A stretch of 64,000 nucleotides of DNA from positions 62,001-126,000 of the forward strand of contig NZ_FONG01000010.1 of NCBI RefSeq assembly GCF_900112845.1. The letters are read 5' to 3'. Every line of letters begins with the position of its first letter. Positions within the stretch are counted from its first letter, which is position 1. The notes under the pieces were generated by a model. It saw only the letters and a program-made list of their open reading frames with translations. It was not told where the DNA came from and made no database searches. This stretch comes from Actinacidiphila alni (GTDB taxonomy: Bacteria > Actinomycetota > Actinomycetes > Streptomycetales > Streptomycetaceae). Of the stretch, positions 1 to 21,900 are shown in pieces. Made by a program: the position numbers and the translations under genes.

Positions 1-2706
1 ACCCCGGCGGCCGCCGCTCCGGCCGCCGCGAGCGCCGCGGCGGCGGGAGCGACCACGCCGTTCACGACCTACGAGGGCGAGGCCGGGACGCTCGGCGGCG
101 GCGCGAGCACCGTCTCGCTCACCGCGGCCCCCACCACGCAGTTCTCCAGCGCCGCGCTGGAGGCGTCCGGCCACGCGTACGCGCACCTCGGCGGCACGGG
201 CCAGTCGGTGCAGTGGACCAACACGACGGGCCACCCGATCAGCTTCGTCAACGTCCGGGCGAGCATCCCGGACTCGGCGGCGGGCGGCGGCCTCACCGGC
301 ACCCTCGACCTGTACGTGAACGGCACCTTCCGGCAGGCGCTGAATCTCAACTCCAAGCAGACCTGGGTCTACGAGGGCAACAACAACTACAACACCAGCG
401 ACAATCAGAATCCGGCCGACGGCTCGCCCCGCGTCTTCTTCGACGAGGCGCACACCTTCGTCACCGGCGACCCGATCGCGCCCGGCAGCACCTTCTCGCT
501 GAAGAAGGACTCCGCCAACGGCGCCGCCTTCTACGACATCGACGCCGTCGACGTGGAGAATCCGCCGGCACCTGCCACCCAGCCCACGGGCTCGATCTCC
601 ATCACCAGCTGCGGCGCGGTCTCCGACAACGCCCCCACCAACGGCTCGGCGGACGGCCAGGCCGTGGACAGCGGTCCCGCCATCCAGAACTGCATCAATC
701 AGGCGCAGGCCCAGTCCAAGACCCTGTGGATCCCGCAGGGCACCTTCTATGTGAAGGGCACGACCGGGCTGCGCGCCAACGGCATCACGATCGCCGGCGC
801 CGGGCTCTGGTACAGCACCGTCTACCGTGATGTGCCGGTGCCCAACAGCACACCGCTGGCGGCGCTGTTCGAGCTGACCTCCTGCCACGTACAGAATTTC
901 CACATCGACGCCAATGCGGTCAGCCGCAGCACCATCGGCGGCGACGGCGGCGCGATGGACACCACCGGCAGCAACTGGACGGCCGACGGCATCTGGACCC
1001 AGCACACCATGTCGGGCTTCTGGGCCTCGGGCACCGGCGGCAAGGTGAGCAACAGCCGGCTCACCTCGGTCTGGGCCGACGGGATCAACGTCAACAACGT
1101 CTCGCTCAACGCCGGTACGGGCAACGATCTGACCGTCACCAACAACTTCGTGCGCGGCACCGGCGACGACGCCATCGCCATCAACTCGGTGGACTACAAC
1201 ACCAACGGCGACGGCTCCAGGACGTACTACAACCCGATGACGCACATCACCGTCACCGGCAACACCTCGATCGCCCCCTGGGGCGGCAAGGGCATCGGCA
1301 TCTACGGCGGCAGCGGCCATCTCGTCAGCGGCAACTACATCAGCGACACCGCCCGCTACATCGGCCTGGGCGCCGGGCGCTTCGGCGTCAACGGCAACGA
1401 CCTGCTCTCCGCGACGGTCTCGGACAATGTCGTGGTCAGGTCCGGCGGCAACGCCTACAGCCAGGGCCAGCCGGCGCTGCACATCGGCAACGGCGGTGAC
1501 GGCCAGAACACCGGCACCGTGGACCATGTGACGGTCACCGGCAACACGGTCGCCGACTCGCTCTACGACGCGGTGGGCTTCTCCACCTCCACCAACACCC
1601 AATTGCGGAACAACACCTTCACCGACCCGGGGCGCAACGGTGTGGTGATCTCGCCGCCGTTCTACCCCGCGCCCAGCGGCTCCGCCACGATCACCGGCAA
1701 CACGCTGACCGGCCTGCGCCCGGGCGGCACCTCCTTCGCCAACAATTCCGCAGGCTTCAACGCCTCGGTCAGCGGCAACAGTTGGGAGACGACCACACCG
1801 CCGCCGGCCGGCCCCTACGGCGGTACGCCGGCCCCGGTCCCCGGCACCGTGCAGGCCGAGAACTACGACACCGGCGGTCGGGGCTCGGCGTACAACGTCA
1901 CCTCGGTCAACGGCAACGCCAACTCCTACCGCGCCGACGGCATCGACCTGGAAGCCACCTCCGACACCGGCGGCGGCTACGACCTGGGGTGGACCGCGAG
2001 CGGGCAGTGGTTCCGCTACACCGTGACCGTGGCCAGCGCCGGTACATACACGGTGGGGCTGCGGGTGGCCGCACCGGCCGCCGTGGGTGACGCGCTGCGG
2101 CTGTCCGACGCGGCGGGCACCGACCTGAGCGGTCCCGTGGGTGTCCCGGCCACCGGCGACTGGCAGTCGTGGGCGACCGTCACCACGACCGTGACGCTGC
2201 CCGCGGGGCGGCAGACGCTGACGGTGCGCCAGGACAACGGCGGCTGGAATCTCAACCACCTGGTCTTCGCCGCGTCCGGCGGCACCACCCCGGCCACCGA
2301 TCTCGCGGCCGGGCGGGCGACCGCCGAGTCCGGCCACACCCAGTCCTACGGCTCGTCGAATGTGACGGACGGCAACCGGGACAGCTACTGGGAGAGCGCC
2401 AACAACGCCTTCCCGCAGTGGGTGCAGGTCGATCTCGGTGCCGCGCGCACGGCGTCGCGGGTCGTGCTGAGGCTGCCCGCCGCCTGGGGCGCGCGGAGCC
2501 AGACGCTGGCCCTGACCGCGAGCACCGACGGATCGGCCTTCAGCACCCTCAAGGCGTCGGCCGCCTACACCTTCGATCCGGCGAGCGACAACACCGTCTC
2601 GCTCACCTTCCCGGCCACCGCCCAGCGGTACTTCCGGATCACGGTCACCGCCAACTCCGGCTGGCCGGCGGGCCAGCTCTCGGACTTCCAGGTCTGGAGC
2701 AGCTGA
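1..2706 (+). CDS. Secreted GH87-like alpha-1,3-glucanase, 5'-truncated by the window
   Basis: The frame is open from the first base, so the start and probably the signal peptide lie upstream; 901 codons are visible. An Ala-rich N-terminus leads into a beta-sandwich module (about nt 60-570). A right-handed parallel beta-helix follows (about nt 590-1800), then a CBM6/35-like module (about nt 1840-2275) and an F5/8 type C (discoidin) module (about nt 2300-2703). In the helix the pattern WADGI (Asp codon 1078-1080) followed by GTGDDAIA (Asp-Asp 1165-1170) resembles the three-aspartate active site of GH87 mycodextranase/alpha-1,3-glucanase; this family assignment is from memory of the motif. The expected role is extracellular hydrolysis of alpha-1,3-glucan, for example fungal wall material, with the C-terminal modules binding polysaccharide. 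Another beta-helix glycosidase or lyase family is the main alternative. It ends at a strong hairpin shared with the convergent ferritin-like gene. Confidence 0.72.
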   Translation, partial: TPAAAAPAAASAAAAGATTPFTTYEGEAGTLGGGASTVSLTAAPTTQFSSAALEASGHAYAHLGGTGQSVQWTNTTGHPISFVNVRASIPDSAAGGGLTGTLDLYVNGTFRQALNLNSKQTWVYEGNNNYNTSDNQNPADGSPRVFFDEAHTFVTGDPIAPGSTFSLKKDSANGAAFYDIDAVDVENPPAPATQPTGSISITSCGAVSDNAPTNGSADGQAVDSGPAIQNCINQAQAQSKTLWIPQGTFYVKGTTGLRANGITIAGAGLWYSTVYRDVPVPNSTPLAALFELTSCHVQNFHIDANAVSRSTIGGDGGAMDTTGSNWTADGIWTQHTMSGFWASGTGGKVSNSRLTSVWADGINVNNVSLNAGTGNDLTVTNNFVRGTGDDAIAINSVDYNTNGDGSRTYYNPMTHITVTGNTSIAPWGGKGIGIYGGSGHLVSGNYISDTARYIGLGAGRFGVNGNDLLSATVSDNVVVRSGGNAYSQGQPALHIGNGGDGQNTGTVDHVTVTGNTVADSLYDAVGFSTSTNTQLRNNTFTDPGRNGVVISPPFYPAPSGSATITGNTLTGLRPGGTSFANNSAGFNASVSGNSWETTTPPPAGPYGGTPAPVPGTVQAENYDTGGRGSAYNVTSVNGNANSYRADGIDLEATSDTGGGYDLGWTASGQWFRYTVTVASAGTYTVGLRVAAPAAVGDALRLSDAAGTDLSGPVGVPATGDWQSWATVTTTVTLPAGRQTLTVRQDNGGWNLNHLVFAASGGTTPATDLAAGRATAESGHTQSYGSSNVTDGNRDSYWESANNAFPQWVQVDLGAARTASRVVLRLPAAWGARSQTLALTASTDGSAFSTLKASAAYTFDPASDNTVSLTFPATAQRYFRITVTANSGWPAGQLSDFQVWSS

Positions 2707-2717
2707 GCCCCGCACAC

Positions 2718-2752
2718 GGGTGCGGCGCGGACCGGGGGTCCGCGCCGCACCC
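2718..2752. terminator. Bidirectional hairpin terminator
   Basis: There is a perfect 16-bp stem (left arm 2718-2733, right arm 2737-2752) with a 3-nt GGG loop, between the convergent glucanase and ferritin-like genes. There is no U-tract, as is common in Streptomyces. Confidence 0.8.
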
Positions 2753-2790
2753 GCGCACGACGTCGTGATCCGGGCGTCACCCCGTGCCGG

Positions 2791-3339
2791 TCACGCGTCG
2801 CGGCGCTCCACGGGCAGGCGTTCCAGCAGGCCGCGAAGGTCGTCGGCGTGCTCCTCCTCCTGCGCCAGCAGTTCCTCGAAGACGCGCCGGGTGGTGGGGT
2901 CGCGGTCGCCCAGCCACTGCACGATCTCGGTGTAGGAGGCGATCGCGACCCGCTCGGCCACGAGGTCCTCCTCGATCATCTTCACCAGATCGGCGCTCGC
3001 GTCGTACTGCGCGTGGGAACGGCCGGTCAGGGTGTCGGGGTTGAAGTCGGGCTCGCCGCCGAGCTGCACGATGCGGGTGGCGAGCTTGTCCGCGTGCTGC
3101 TCCTCCTCCTGGGCGTGCTCCAGGAACTCCGCCGCGACAGGCTCGGAGTACATCCCGGAGGCGGTGAAGTAGTGGCGCTTGTAGCGCAGCGTGCAGACGA
3201 TCTCCGTGGCCAGTGCCTCGTTGAGGACGGTGAGCACCCGCGGCAGGTCCGCGCCGTACGCGTCGGTCACCGGCCCCTTGCCGATCTCCTGCCGCGCGCG
3301 CTCGCGGATGGTTTCGATGTCGGTCAGGAAATCCGCCAT
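2791..3339 (-). CDS. Ferritin-like / bacterioferritin di-iron protein
   Basis: A 182-residue all-helical protein of the ferritin-like superfamily. Iron-ligand motifs appear twice: an early Glu in the ALATEIV helix with the EEEQHADKL ExxH segment, then the LVAERVAI helix with the EEEHADDL ExxH segment. This is the usual duplicated four-helix-bundle ligand pattern. The likely role is iron storage or oxidative-stress protection in the cytoplasm, as in bacterioferritins; a DPS-like role is less likely because of length and motif order. I chose the ATG at 3339 because GGAGGAG lies 6 nt upstream; a start 10 codons earlier has no comparable ribosome-binding site. It is monocistronic, with a convergent terminator downstream. 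Of all genes in this left block its function is the most conventional. Confidence 0.82.
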   Translation of the reverse strand: MADFLTDIETIRERARQEIGKGPVTDAYGADLPRVLTVLNEALATEIVCTLRYKRHYFTASGMYSEPVAAEFLEHAQEEEQHADKLATRIVQLGGEPDFNPDTLTGRSHAQYDASADLVKMIEEDLVAERVAIASYTEIVQWLGDRDPTTRRVFEELLAQEEEHADDLRGLLERLPVERRDA

Positions 3340-3517
3340 GTGGGCTCCTCCATTGCGTCGTGCTCGCACGACATGGGCGGCCGCCGGCCGCCGCTTGCGT
3401 CGGTTACTCGGTTACGTGTGCCCACCGCGGCAGGGTCTACGGGTGGGCGACGGCCCGCACCATCCGGACGCAGTAATCGGGCCCGGCGGCGTGTGCCCCG
3501 TACTCGACAGGCATGTG

Positions 3518-4345
3518 TCACCCGGGCAGGACGGCGAGCGATCCGGACAGCACGTCCAGCGACACGCGGTGCGGCGCGTCGGGGGCCGTGGGTACGGTCA
3601 CCCGCACGTCGGCCGACGTGGCGGACGTGCTCACCGCGTACGTGTCGCCGGCGCCGGCCGGCAGTCGAAGCGCCGTCGACGCGGATGTCATCCGTACGGC
3701 GAGCGACGTCGGGGGCGTGGCGAAAGCGATGTCCGCGCTTCCCGACGTCAGCACGAAAGTGGCGCGGGACGGATGGAGCGCACGCGCGGTCAAGCGGTCG
3801 GAGGCCGCGTCGACGCTCAGTCGGCCGCCGAGACCTTCGAGGTCCGTTTCACCGGAGGTCTGCCGCAGTCGCAGACCGGTTCGCTCCGGGACGACGAGGG
3901 TGAGGTCGCCGTCGCAAGCCCCTGTCGTACGGTCCGCCCCGTCGGCCCGGTCGTCCGTGCCGCACAGCACGGTGAGCGTCCGGAGCCCGTCCGTGTCGGT
4001 GACCGCGCCGCGGGTGTGTGGCACACCGCCGTCGGTACGCCGGTACGTGACCGAGATGCGGTCGGCGTCGGGATCGGCGGAGACCCGCACGCGGCCCGAG
4101 ACGCCGTCGAGCACCACCTGGTCGGGGGCGTCGGCCCGGAACGCGGCTGTGGCGCCCGCGACGGCGGGCGCCACACTCTTCGGCGGATCGTCCCGGCCGG
4201 GGCGCGCGGCGTCGTGGTCCCGGGCGTGTCCGGTGATCACCAGGGTCACCACCACGGCGACCGCGATCGCCAGGACGGCGGCGGCGACGCCCGTACCGGC
4301 TCGCGGACGGCGGCCGGGCGGCGGGGGCTGCTCGCTCTGCTCCAT
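3518..4345 (-). CDS. Membrane-anchored DUF4097-like protein, unknown function
   Basis: 275 residues. A short Pro-rich cytoplasmic N-terminus is followed by one hydrophobic segment (about residues 17-40, rich in Ala/Val) and then an extracytoplasmic domain. That domain consists of repeated short beta-strand units with TSGxxDL, TSGSADI and DVLSGSL spacing, which resembles the DUF4097 beta-repeat fold. Two cysteines (in VLCGTDD and GACDGDL) could form a disulfide outside the cell. The ATG at 4345 is preceded by a GGAGGGC-type ribosome-binding site; a longer open frame upstream overlaps the next gene and is not needed. It lies 104 nt downstream of the ATPase gene on the same strand, so co-transcription is possible. 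No catalytic motif is visible. Surface sensing or adhesion is only a guess. Confidence 0.6.
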   Translation of the reverse strand: MEQSEQPPPPGRRPRAGTGVAAAVLAIAVAVVVTLVITGHARDHDAARPGRDDPPKSVAPAVAGATAAFRADAPDQVVLDGVSGRVRVSADPDADRISVTYRRTDGGVPHTRGAVTDTDGLRTLTVLCGTDDRADGADRTTGACDGDLTLVVPERTGLRLRQTSGETDLEGLGGRLSVDAASDRLTARALHPSRATFVLTSGSADIAFATPPTSLAVRMTSASTALRLPAGAGDTYAVSTSATSADVRVTVPTAPDAPHRVSLDVLSGSLAVLPG

Positions 4346-4449
4346 GCCGCCCGCCTGCCCTCCCCGGTCCGTCCGAACCTCTTGCGGGCCGCCGTACCGC
4401 CGTACGCGATCGGCGGTGGCGGGACGGGCGGCGTCGCGTCGCTCGGGCG

Positions 4450-4869
4450 TCAGCGGGCGAGCGTGACCATGATGGTCTTGCCGCTGCCCGGCTCGCTCAC
4501 CACGGTGAGCGTGCGCGCCAGGCGCTGGATCATCAGCCAGCCGAACCCGCCCGCGGCGCCGCTCCAGTCGGGCGCCCGCCCTTGGGGCAGGGTGTCGCTG
4601 GGATCCTCCACCGCGGCGCGGACGGTGTGCGCGGCCGCGCTGAGGCGCAGCTCGCACAGCGCGCCGGCGTGGCGGAACGCGTTGGTGACGAGTTCCGACA
4701 CCACGATCAGCAGGTTCTGCGCTGTCCGTGCCGTCACCGGCGGGTTGAGCCCTTCGGCGAACTCCGACGCGATGACTCGCGCCTCCGCCGCGCTGGTGGG
4801 ACGGCAGACGGTCACGGCGGGAGCCGGGCGCTCCGATTCCGAGGTCCCGCCGTCCATCAGGCTCTTCAT
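4450..4869 (-). CDS. SpoIIAB/RsbW-type HATPase regulatory protein
   Basis: 139 residues matching the HATPase_c_2 anti-sigma/serine-kinase fold so common in Streptomyces. The N-box is SELVTNAFRHAG and the G1-like box is VEDPSD. GGFGWLMIQRLA corresponds to the glycine-rich lid and GSGKTIMVTL is the closing strand. Such proteins bind ATP and either inhibit a sigma factor or phosphorylate an anti-anti-sigma factor; no sigma or STAS partner is encoded next to it. The start is ATG 4869 because GGAGG sits 8 nt upstream; a GTG three codons earlier would overlap that ribosome-binding site. It is followed by the DUF4097-like membrane gene and preceded by a very small hydrophobic peptide gene, all on the minus strand. 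Confidence 0.82.
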   Translation of the reverse strand: MKSLMDGGTSESERPAPAVTVCRPTSAAEARVIASEFAEGLNPPVTARTAQNLLIVVSELVTNAFRHAGALCELRLSAAAHTVRAAVEDPSDTLPQGRAPDWSGAAGGFGWLMIQRLARTLTVVSEPGSGKTIMVTLAR

Positions 4870-4920
4870 GTCAATCACCTCCGAGCGGAGATCGCTCGCT
4901 CTGCGCGGTCCGGCCAGTGG

Positions 4921-4995
4921 TCAGCTGCGGCGCAGCATCATGACGACGAGCACGATGACGACGATCAGTACGATGGTGCCGAGGCCGATATACAT
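4921..4995 (-). CDS. 24-residue hydrophobic single-pass peptide
   Basis: A very short frame encoding one transmembrane helix: it starts MYIGLGTIV, runs through Ile/Val/Met-rich sequence and ends MLRRS, with positive charges at the C-terminus. GGAG lies about 9 nt before the ATG at 4995. It sits between the NRPS terminator and the SpoIIAB-like ATPase gene, same strand. The clean start, ribosome-binding site, hydrophobic pattern and stop argue for a real gene, but it is too short to assign. It could be a small membrane regulator or a toxin-like peptide. Confidence 0.5.
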   Translation of the reverse strand: MYIGLGTIVLIVVIVLVVMMLRRS

Positions 4996-5089
4996 GAGGT
5001 GCTCCGTGTCTGTGGTCGCTGTTTCCTGCCTTCCTCGGTGCGCTTGCCCTGCACGACGTGTTCCACGGCGATTTTTCGTCGGAGGGATG

Positions 5090-5127
5090 GAGCGGCGTCC
5101 GGGGGGAAGACTGGACGGACGCCGCTC
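5090..5127 (-). terminator. Hairpin terminator of the NRPS operon
   Basis: A perfect 11-bp stem (5090-5100 with 5117-5127), 16-nt loop, begins 22 nt beyond the stop codon of the second NRPS on the minus strand. Confidence 0.6.
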
Positions 5128-5149
5128 GCGGTGACGGTCGGCACGAACG

Positions 5150-15903
<10,754 letters not shown>

Positions 15904-15907
<4 letters not shown>

Positions 15908-18900
15908 TTCTTCCCCCATTTGTCGGCCAGCCGGTCGAGCTGGGCCTGATTGATCGTCACCAGCGGTACGTCGGACGGGGTGAAGCCGCCGACGCTGTCG
16001 GTCGGGCCCGACGCGACGTGCTCCACGAGGGCGCGCAGCGCCCTGAACCAGCCGTCGGCGACCTCGCGTACGGATTCCTCGGTCAGCAGCTCGGGCACCC
16101 AGGTCCACTCGGCGGTCAGCCGCGGTCCGCCCGCGAGATCCTTGGTGTGCGCGTTGAGTTCGAGGACGTGCGCGGCGGGAGCGCCGGGGTCGTGGTGCAC
16201 GGGGCCCGGCGCGTCGAGGACGGGCTGCCAGTCGTGCGGGGCGCGTGCGTCGTGCTGAGCCGGCGTGCCGGGGCCGCGCGGCTCGCCGGTCGCGGAGGAC
16301 GCGGCGGTGTGCGTGCCGGAGATCCGCCCGAGGTAGTTGAAGCCGATCTGCGGTACGGTCTCGGCCGCTTGGAGCACCGGTCGGGTCGCGGGGTTGAGGT
16401 GCCTCAGCAGCCCGTAGCCGAGACCGCTGTCGGGGACGGCGCGCAGTTGCTCCTTCACCATTTTCACCGCGCGGTCGAGAGTGATGCCGGGCAGCGGTCC
16501 GCCGGCCGTGCTGAGCACCGTGCCGGGGTCAAGGCGCACCGGATAGAGGCTGGTGAACCAGCCGACGGTGCGAGCCAGGTCCACGGTCGCGTCGGCGAGC
16601 TCCGCGCGCCCGTGACCTTCGACGTGCAGGAGGATTTCGGAGCTCTGCGACACCCCGCGTCGGCCCCGCCACTCGACCACGGCCAATGCGAGGCAGCCGA
16701 GCAGCACGTCGTTGACGCCCGCCCGGTACGCCGCCGCGACGGACGACAGCAAGGGCGCGGTCCACCGCTCGGGGAGTTCCACGGTCAGGCTGCGGGTGCG
16801 CTCGGCGGTGTGCCGGGCCGGGTCCAGCGGCCCGGTCCCGAGCAGCGGATCGGGTGTGGCGAGAATGCTCTGCCAGTAAGGGAGTTCGCCCGTGCGACGG
16901 GGGCTGAGCGCGTCGTCGGTGAGGTGCCGGGCCCAGCGCCGGAAGGAGGTGCCCTCGGGAGGCAGCGGGCGCGAGGTTCCCCGGGCCGACCACGCGGTGG
17001 CGAGATCGGCGCCGATCGTGCGCCAGGACACCCCGTCGACGGCGAGGTGGTGGATCACCAGCAGCAGGCGTCCGTCGCGGTCCGGTCCGCCGTCGCACCA
17101 GACGGCCCGCAGGAGGCGTCCGTCGCGTACGGACAGCTCCCGCCGGGCGGCCTCAGCGTGCTCGGCCGGCACGGCGGCGGCGGTGGCGTTGTCCAAGGCA
17201 CAGATGTCGACACGCGTCAGCGCCTCCGCCGCGGAGACGGTCCCCGGCGGGGCCACGTCGAGCGCCGGTCGCCGGGCCGCGAGCGGTGCCGGCAGCGCGG
17301 TGACGCGGTCGGCGGCCCCGGCTGCCGCGGGTGCGGTCCTCGCGTACGGTTCGGCCGCGTCGGCCGGCGGCTCCTCCGTGAGGCGCATCCGCAGCGCGCC
17401 GTGGGTGTCGAGCAACGACTGGAGGATTTCGGTGAGCTCGCCTTCGGAGAGGCCGGCCGGCGTGCGGAAGGTCATGGCCTGGTTGAAGCCGTCGATCGGT
17501 CCCGGCCGCTCCAGCAGCCAGGCGATGATCGGTGTCAGCGGTACGGATCCGGAGGCCTCTTCCGGCTCGTCGTCGGGGGTGTTCGCGACGGGGCGGGCGA
17601 CCAGTGCGAGCCGTTCCGGTGTGCGGTGGACGAACACGTCCTGGGGTGTGATGTGCAGTTCGGCGCCGCGCACCCGGCTCACGACCTGGATCGACATGAT
17701 GCTGTCGCCGCCGAGCTGGAAGAAGTCGTCGTCGATGGTGACGGCGGGGACACCGAGGAGGTCGCCGAATGCCTGGCAGAGCGTCTCCTCCTGCGGGGTA
17801 CGCGGTGCCCGGCCGTCGGTGACGGCCTGCGCCGCCGGATCCGGTGCGGGCAGCAGCCTGCGATCGACCTTCCCGTTGGGCGTCAACGGCAGTTCCGGCA
17901 CACTCACGAAGGAGGCCGGGACCATGTACTCCGGCAGGACGGCGGACAACGCCGACCTCAGCTCCGGCTCCGCCGGCGCGGCACCGGTCTCCGGAACCAC
18001 GTAGGCGACGAGTCGCCGGTCGCCGGGCTGGTCCTCGCGCACCATCACATACGCGGCACGCACACCCTCCCGGCCGGTCAACGCCGCCTGGATCTCGCCG
18101 AGTTCAATACGGAAGCCGCGCAGCTTGACCTGCTCGTCCGCCCGCCCCACGTACTCCAGCAGCCCGTCCGCGTTCCACCGCACCAGGTCACCCGTCCGGT
18201 ACATCCGCCCGCCGTCCTCGGCGTACGGATCCGCGACAAAACGGCCCGCCGTCAGCATCGGTCGGCCGAGGTAGCCGCGGGCGACTCCGGCGCCGGACAC
18301 ATACAGCTCCCCCACCACACCCCGCGGCGCCAACCGCAGACGGTTGTCCAGGACATACGCCGCCATCCCGTCCAGTGATCGCCCGATCGGCGGGACACCG
18401 CCGCCCTCGTCGTCAGTTCCCGGCACGACCCGTGCCCGGGTCGCGAAAGTGGTCGTCTCGGTCGGACCGTAGACGTGGTGCACCGCGGTGTCCGGGCACG
18501 CGGCCGCGACGCGCTGCAGCACACCGCGCGCCGCCGCCTCGCCACCCGTGCACACCATGCGAAGGCCGGCGAAGACTCCGGGGTCCGCCTCGGCCAGGGC
18601 ATTGAACAGCGCCGTCGTGAGGAACGCCGCGGACAGCTTCTCCCGGTGGACGAGCCGACGCAGCGACGGCGGGTCGAGCAGGCCGGGAGGTGCGGCCACG
18701 ACGCGCCCGCCGGACAGCAGCGGCACCCACATCTCGAACGTCGAGGCGTCGAAGGCGTACGCCGAGTGCATCAGCACCGACCCCGACACCCCGTCGAACA
18801 ACCCGTCCCGCGCCAGCGCCAGCACATCGGCGTGCGAGACCGCCACCGCCTTCGGCTCACCCGTCGACCCCGACGTGAACATCACATACGCCAACCGACC

Positions 18901-21900
18901 ACCGCCCGTGACGGCCGGCAGTGGGCAGGCGTTTTCCGCTCCGCCGTCGACGAGCCGGCCTCGCGGGTCGAGTTCCAGCACGGGAAGACCCGCCGCGGAC
19001 GCCTCACGGATCCATGGGTGCTGCCGCTGGGCCGCGTCGACCAGCAGCACCTTCGCCCCGGCGGCGCGCACCGCTTGCGTCAGGCGCGGCGCGGGCCAGC
19101 GCCCGTCCAGCGGCACATACGCACCACCCGCGCGCACCGCCGCCAGCGACGCCACGACCGCCGGCACACCGCGGTCCATCAGTACCGCCGCGCCCGTCTC
19201 CGTTTCCACGCCGGCCCGGAGCAGGACCGCGGCGAGCTGTGCGGAAGTAATGTCGAGTTCGCGGTAGGTGAGCGCGCCGTCGGGGCCGGTCACGGCCACG
19301 GTGTCCGGATGCCTGTCCACGACCTGCTCGAACGCGGCCGGGATCGAGAGCGGCGGGACCTCGGCGGGCCCGCCCCTGCCGATGGCCAGGAGACCGGCCC
19401 GTTCGTGCTCGGTCACCAAGGAGTAGCCACTCAAGGGGAGTTCGGGAGTCACGGCGACCTGGGTGAGCAGGTGGTCGAGCCGGTCGGTGAGAGCGGTGAT
19501 CGTCGTGGCGTCGAAGAGCTCCGCCGAATACTCCACGGCCAGCTGGAGGCCGCCGCCCTCGGCTGCCGGCACTTCCGTGAAGTAGAAGGTCAGGTCGAAC
19601 TTGCTGATGCCGTGGTGGCGTTCCACTGTCGTCACCGTGGCGCCCGGCAGGTCGAGGGCGGGAGTGCGGTGGTTCTGGAGGGCGATCATCACCTGGAACA
19701 GCGGCGACTGGTTCTGCGTCCGGACCGGGTTCAGGTCCTCCACCAGGCGCTCGAACGGCAGATCCTGATGCCGGTACGCCTCCAGATCCGTCTCCCGCAC
19801 CCGCTCCAACAGTTCCGCGAACGTCGGGTCCCCTGACAGATCGGTGCGCAGCACCAACGAGTTCACGAAGAACCCGACCACATCGTCCAGGGCGTCATCG
19901 GTCCGCCCAGCGATCGGCGTCCCCAACGGAATGTCCGTCCCCGCACCGTGCTGCGACAACAGCACCGCCACCGCCGCCTGCAACACCATGAACAAACTGG
20001 TCCCACTGCGCTGCGCCAGCCCGCGCAACGCTCCCTGGAGTGCCGGAGCTGTTCGGGACATGTGGGCACCACCGCGGTGCGCGGTGACGGCGGGACGCGG
20101 GCGGTCCCAGGGCAGCGCGATCTGTTCCGGCAGGTCCCGCAACGCCTCGCGCCAGTAGGCGAGTTGTGCGTCGCCGACGCCGTCCGGACCGTCCAGGAGA
20201 TCGCGCTGCCACAACGTGTAGTCCGCGTACTGCACCGGCAGGTCGGCCCACCGCGCGACCTCGTTCGTCGTCCGCGCGTGGTAGGCCGAGGCCAGGTCGC
20301 GCAGCAGCGGTTCCAGGGACCAGCCGTCGGCCGCGATGTGGTGGACCACCAGGACCAGGGTGTGCGCCGATGCCGACTCGCGGAAGAGCCACGCCCGTAA
20401 CGGCAGGTCCGCCGACACATCGAAGCGGCTGAGCATCGCCTCCCGGATACCGGTGTCGAGCCAGGTGCCGTGGTCCGCCCGCGAGGTGGCCGCGTCGCGC
20501 TCGGGCGCCTGACGGATCATCAGTTCCACCGCGGTCTCGTGCGGCGGGCGTATGTCCTGGCGCGGCGAGCCGTCGACGTCCGGGAACACCGTGCGTAGCG
20601 ACTCGTGCCGCGCGACCACATCCCCGAGGGCCGCCTGGAGCGCGTCGGCGTCCACGGGGCCGTCGATCCGCTGGACCAACGGAATGTTGTAGGTGGCGTT
20701 CGCGCCTTCGAAACGGTTGAGGAACCACAGGCGCCGCTGGGCGAAGGACAGCGGGATGTGCTCAGGGCGGTCGTACGGCCGCGGCTGCGGTCGACCGCTT
20801 CCGGCACGGTGGAGCACCCGGGCCAGAGCGGCGGGGGTGCGGTGTTCGAAGACGTCGCGAACGGGGAGTTCGACGCCCAGGACCGTACGGAGCCGGCTGA
20901 CGAGCCGGGTCGCCAGCAGTGAGTGGCCGCCGAGGTGGAAGAAGTCGTCGTCGATGGTGACGGCGGGGACACCGAGGAGGTCGCCGAACGCCTGGCAGAG
21001 CGTCTCCTCCTGCGGAGTACGCGGTGCCCGGCCGTCCGTGACGGCCTGCGCCGCCGGATCCGGTGCGGGCAGCAGCCTGCGATCGACCTTCCCGTTGGGC
21101 GTCAACGGCAGTTCCGGCACGACGACCAGGGCGGACGGCACCATGTACTCCGGAAGCACCGCGGCCAGGTCCGACCGGATGTCCTGGGGGTCGGGTGCGC
21201 CGTCGGCCTCCATGACGAGGTAGCCGACGAGTCGCCGGTCTCCGGGCCGGTCCTCGCGCACCATCACATACGCGGCACGCACACCCTCCCGGCCGGTCAA
21301 CGCCGCCTGGATCTCGCCGAGTTCAATACGGAAGCCGCGGAGCTTGACCTGCTCGTCCGCCCGGCCCACGTACTCCAACTGCCCATCGGCGTTCCACCGC
21401 ACCAGATCACCGGTCCGGTACATCCGCCCGCCGTCCCCGGCGTACGGATCCGCGACGAACCGGCCCGCCGTCAGCACCGGACGGCCGAGGTAACCGCGGG
21501 CCACACCGGCGCCGGACACGTACAGCTCCCCCACCACACCCCGCGGCACCAACCGCAGACGGTTGTCCAGAACGTACGCCGCCATCCCGTCCAGCGCCCG
21601 CCCGATCGGCGGGACACCGCCGCCCTCGTCGTCAGTTCCCGGCACGACCCGTGCCCGGGTCGCGAAGGTGGTCGTCTCGGTGGGCCCGTAGACGTTGTGC
21701 AGCGCGGTGTCCGGGCACGCGGCCGCGACGCGCTGCAGTACGCCGGGCGTGGCGGCCTCGCCGCCCGTGCACACCATGCCAAGTCCGGTGAAGACTCCGG
21801 GGTCCGCCTCGGCCAGTACGTTGAACAGCGCTGTCGTCAGGAAGGCCGAGGTGAGCTTCTCCTCGGAGATCAGCCGCTTCAAGGTCGATGCTTCCAGGAC

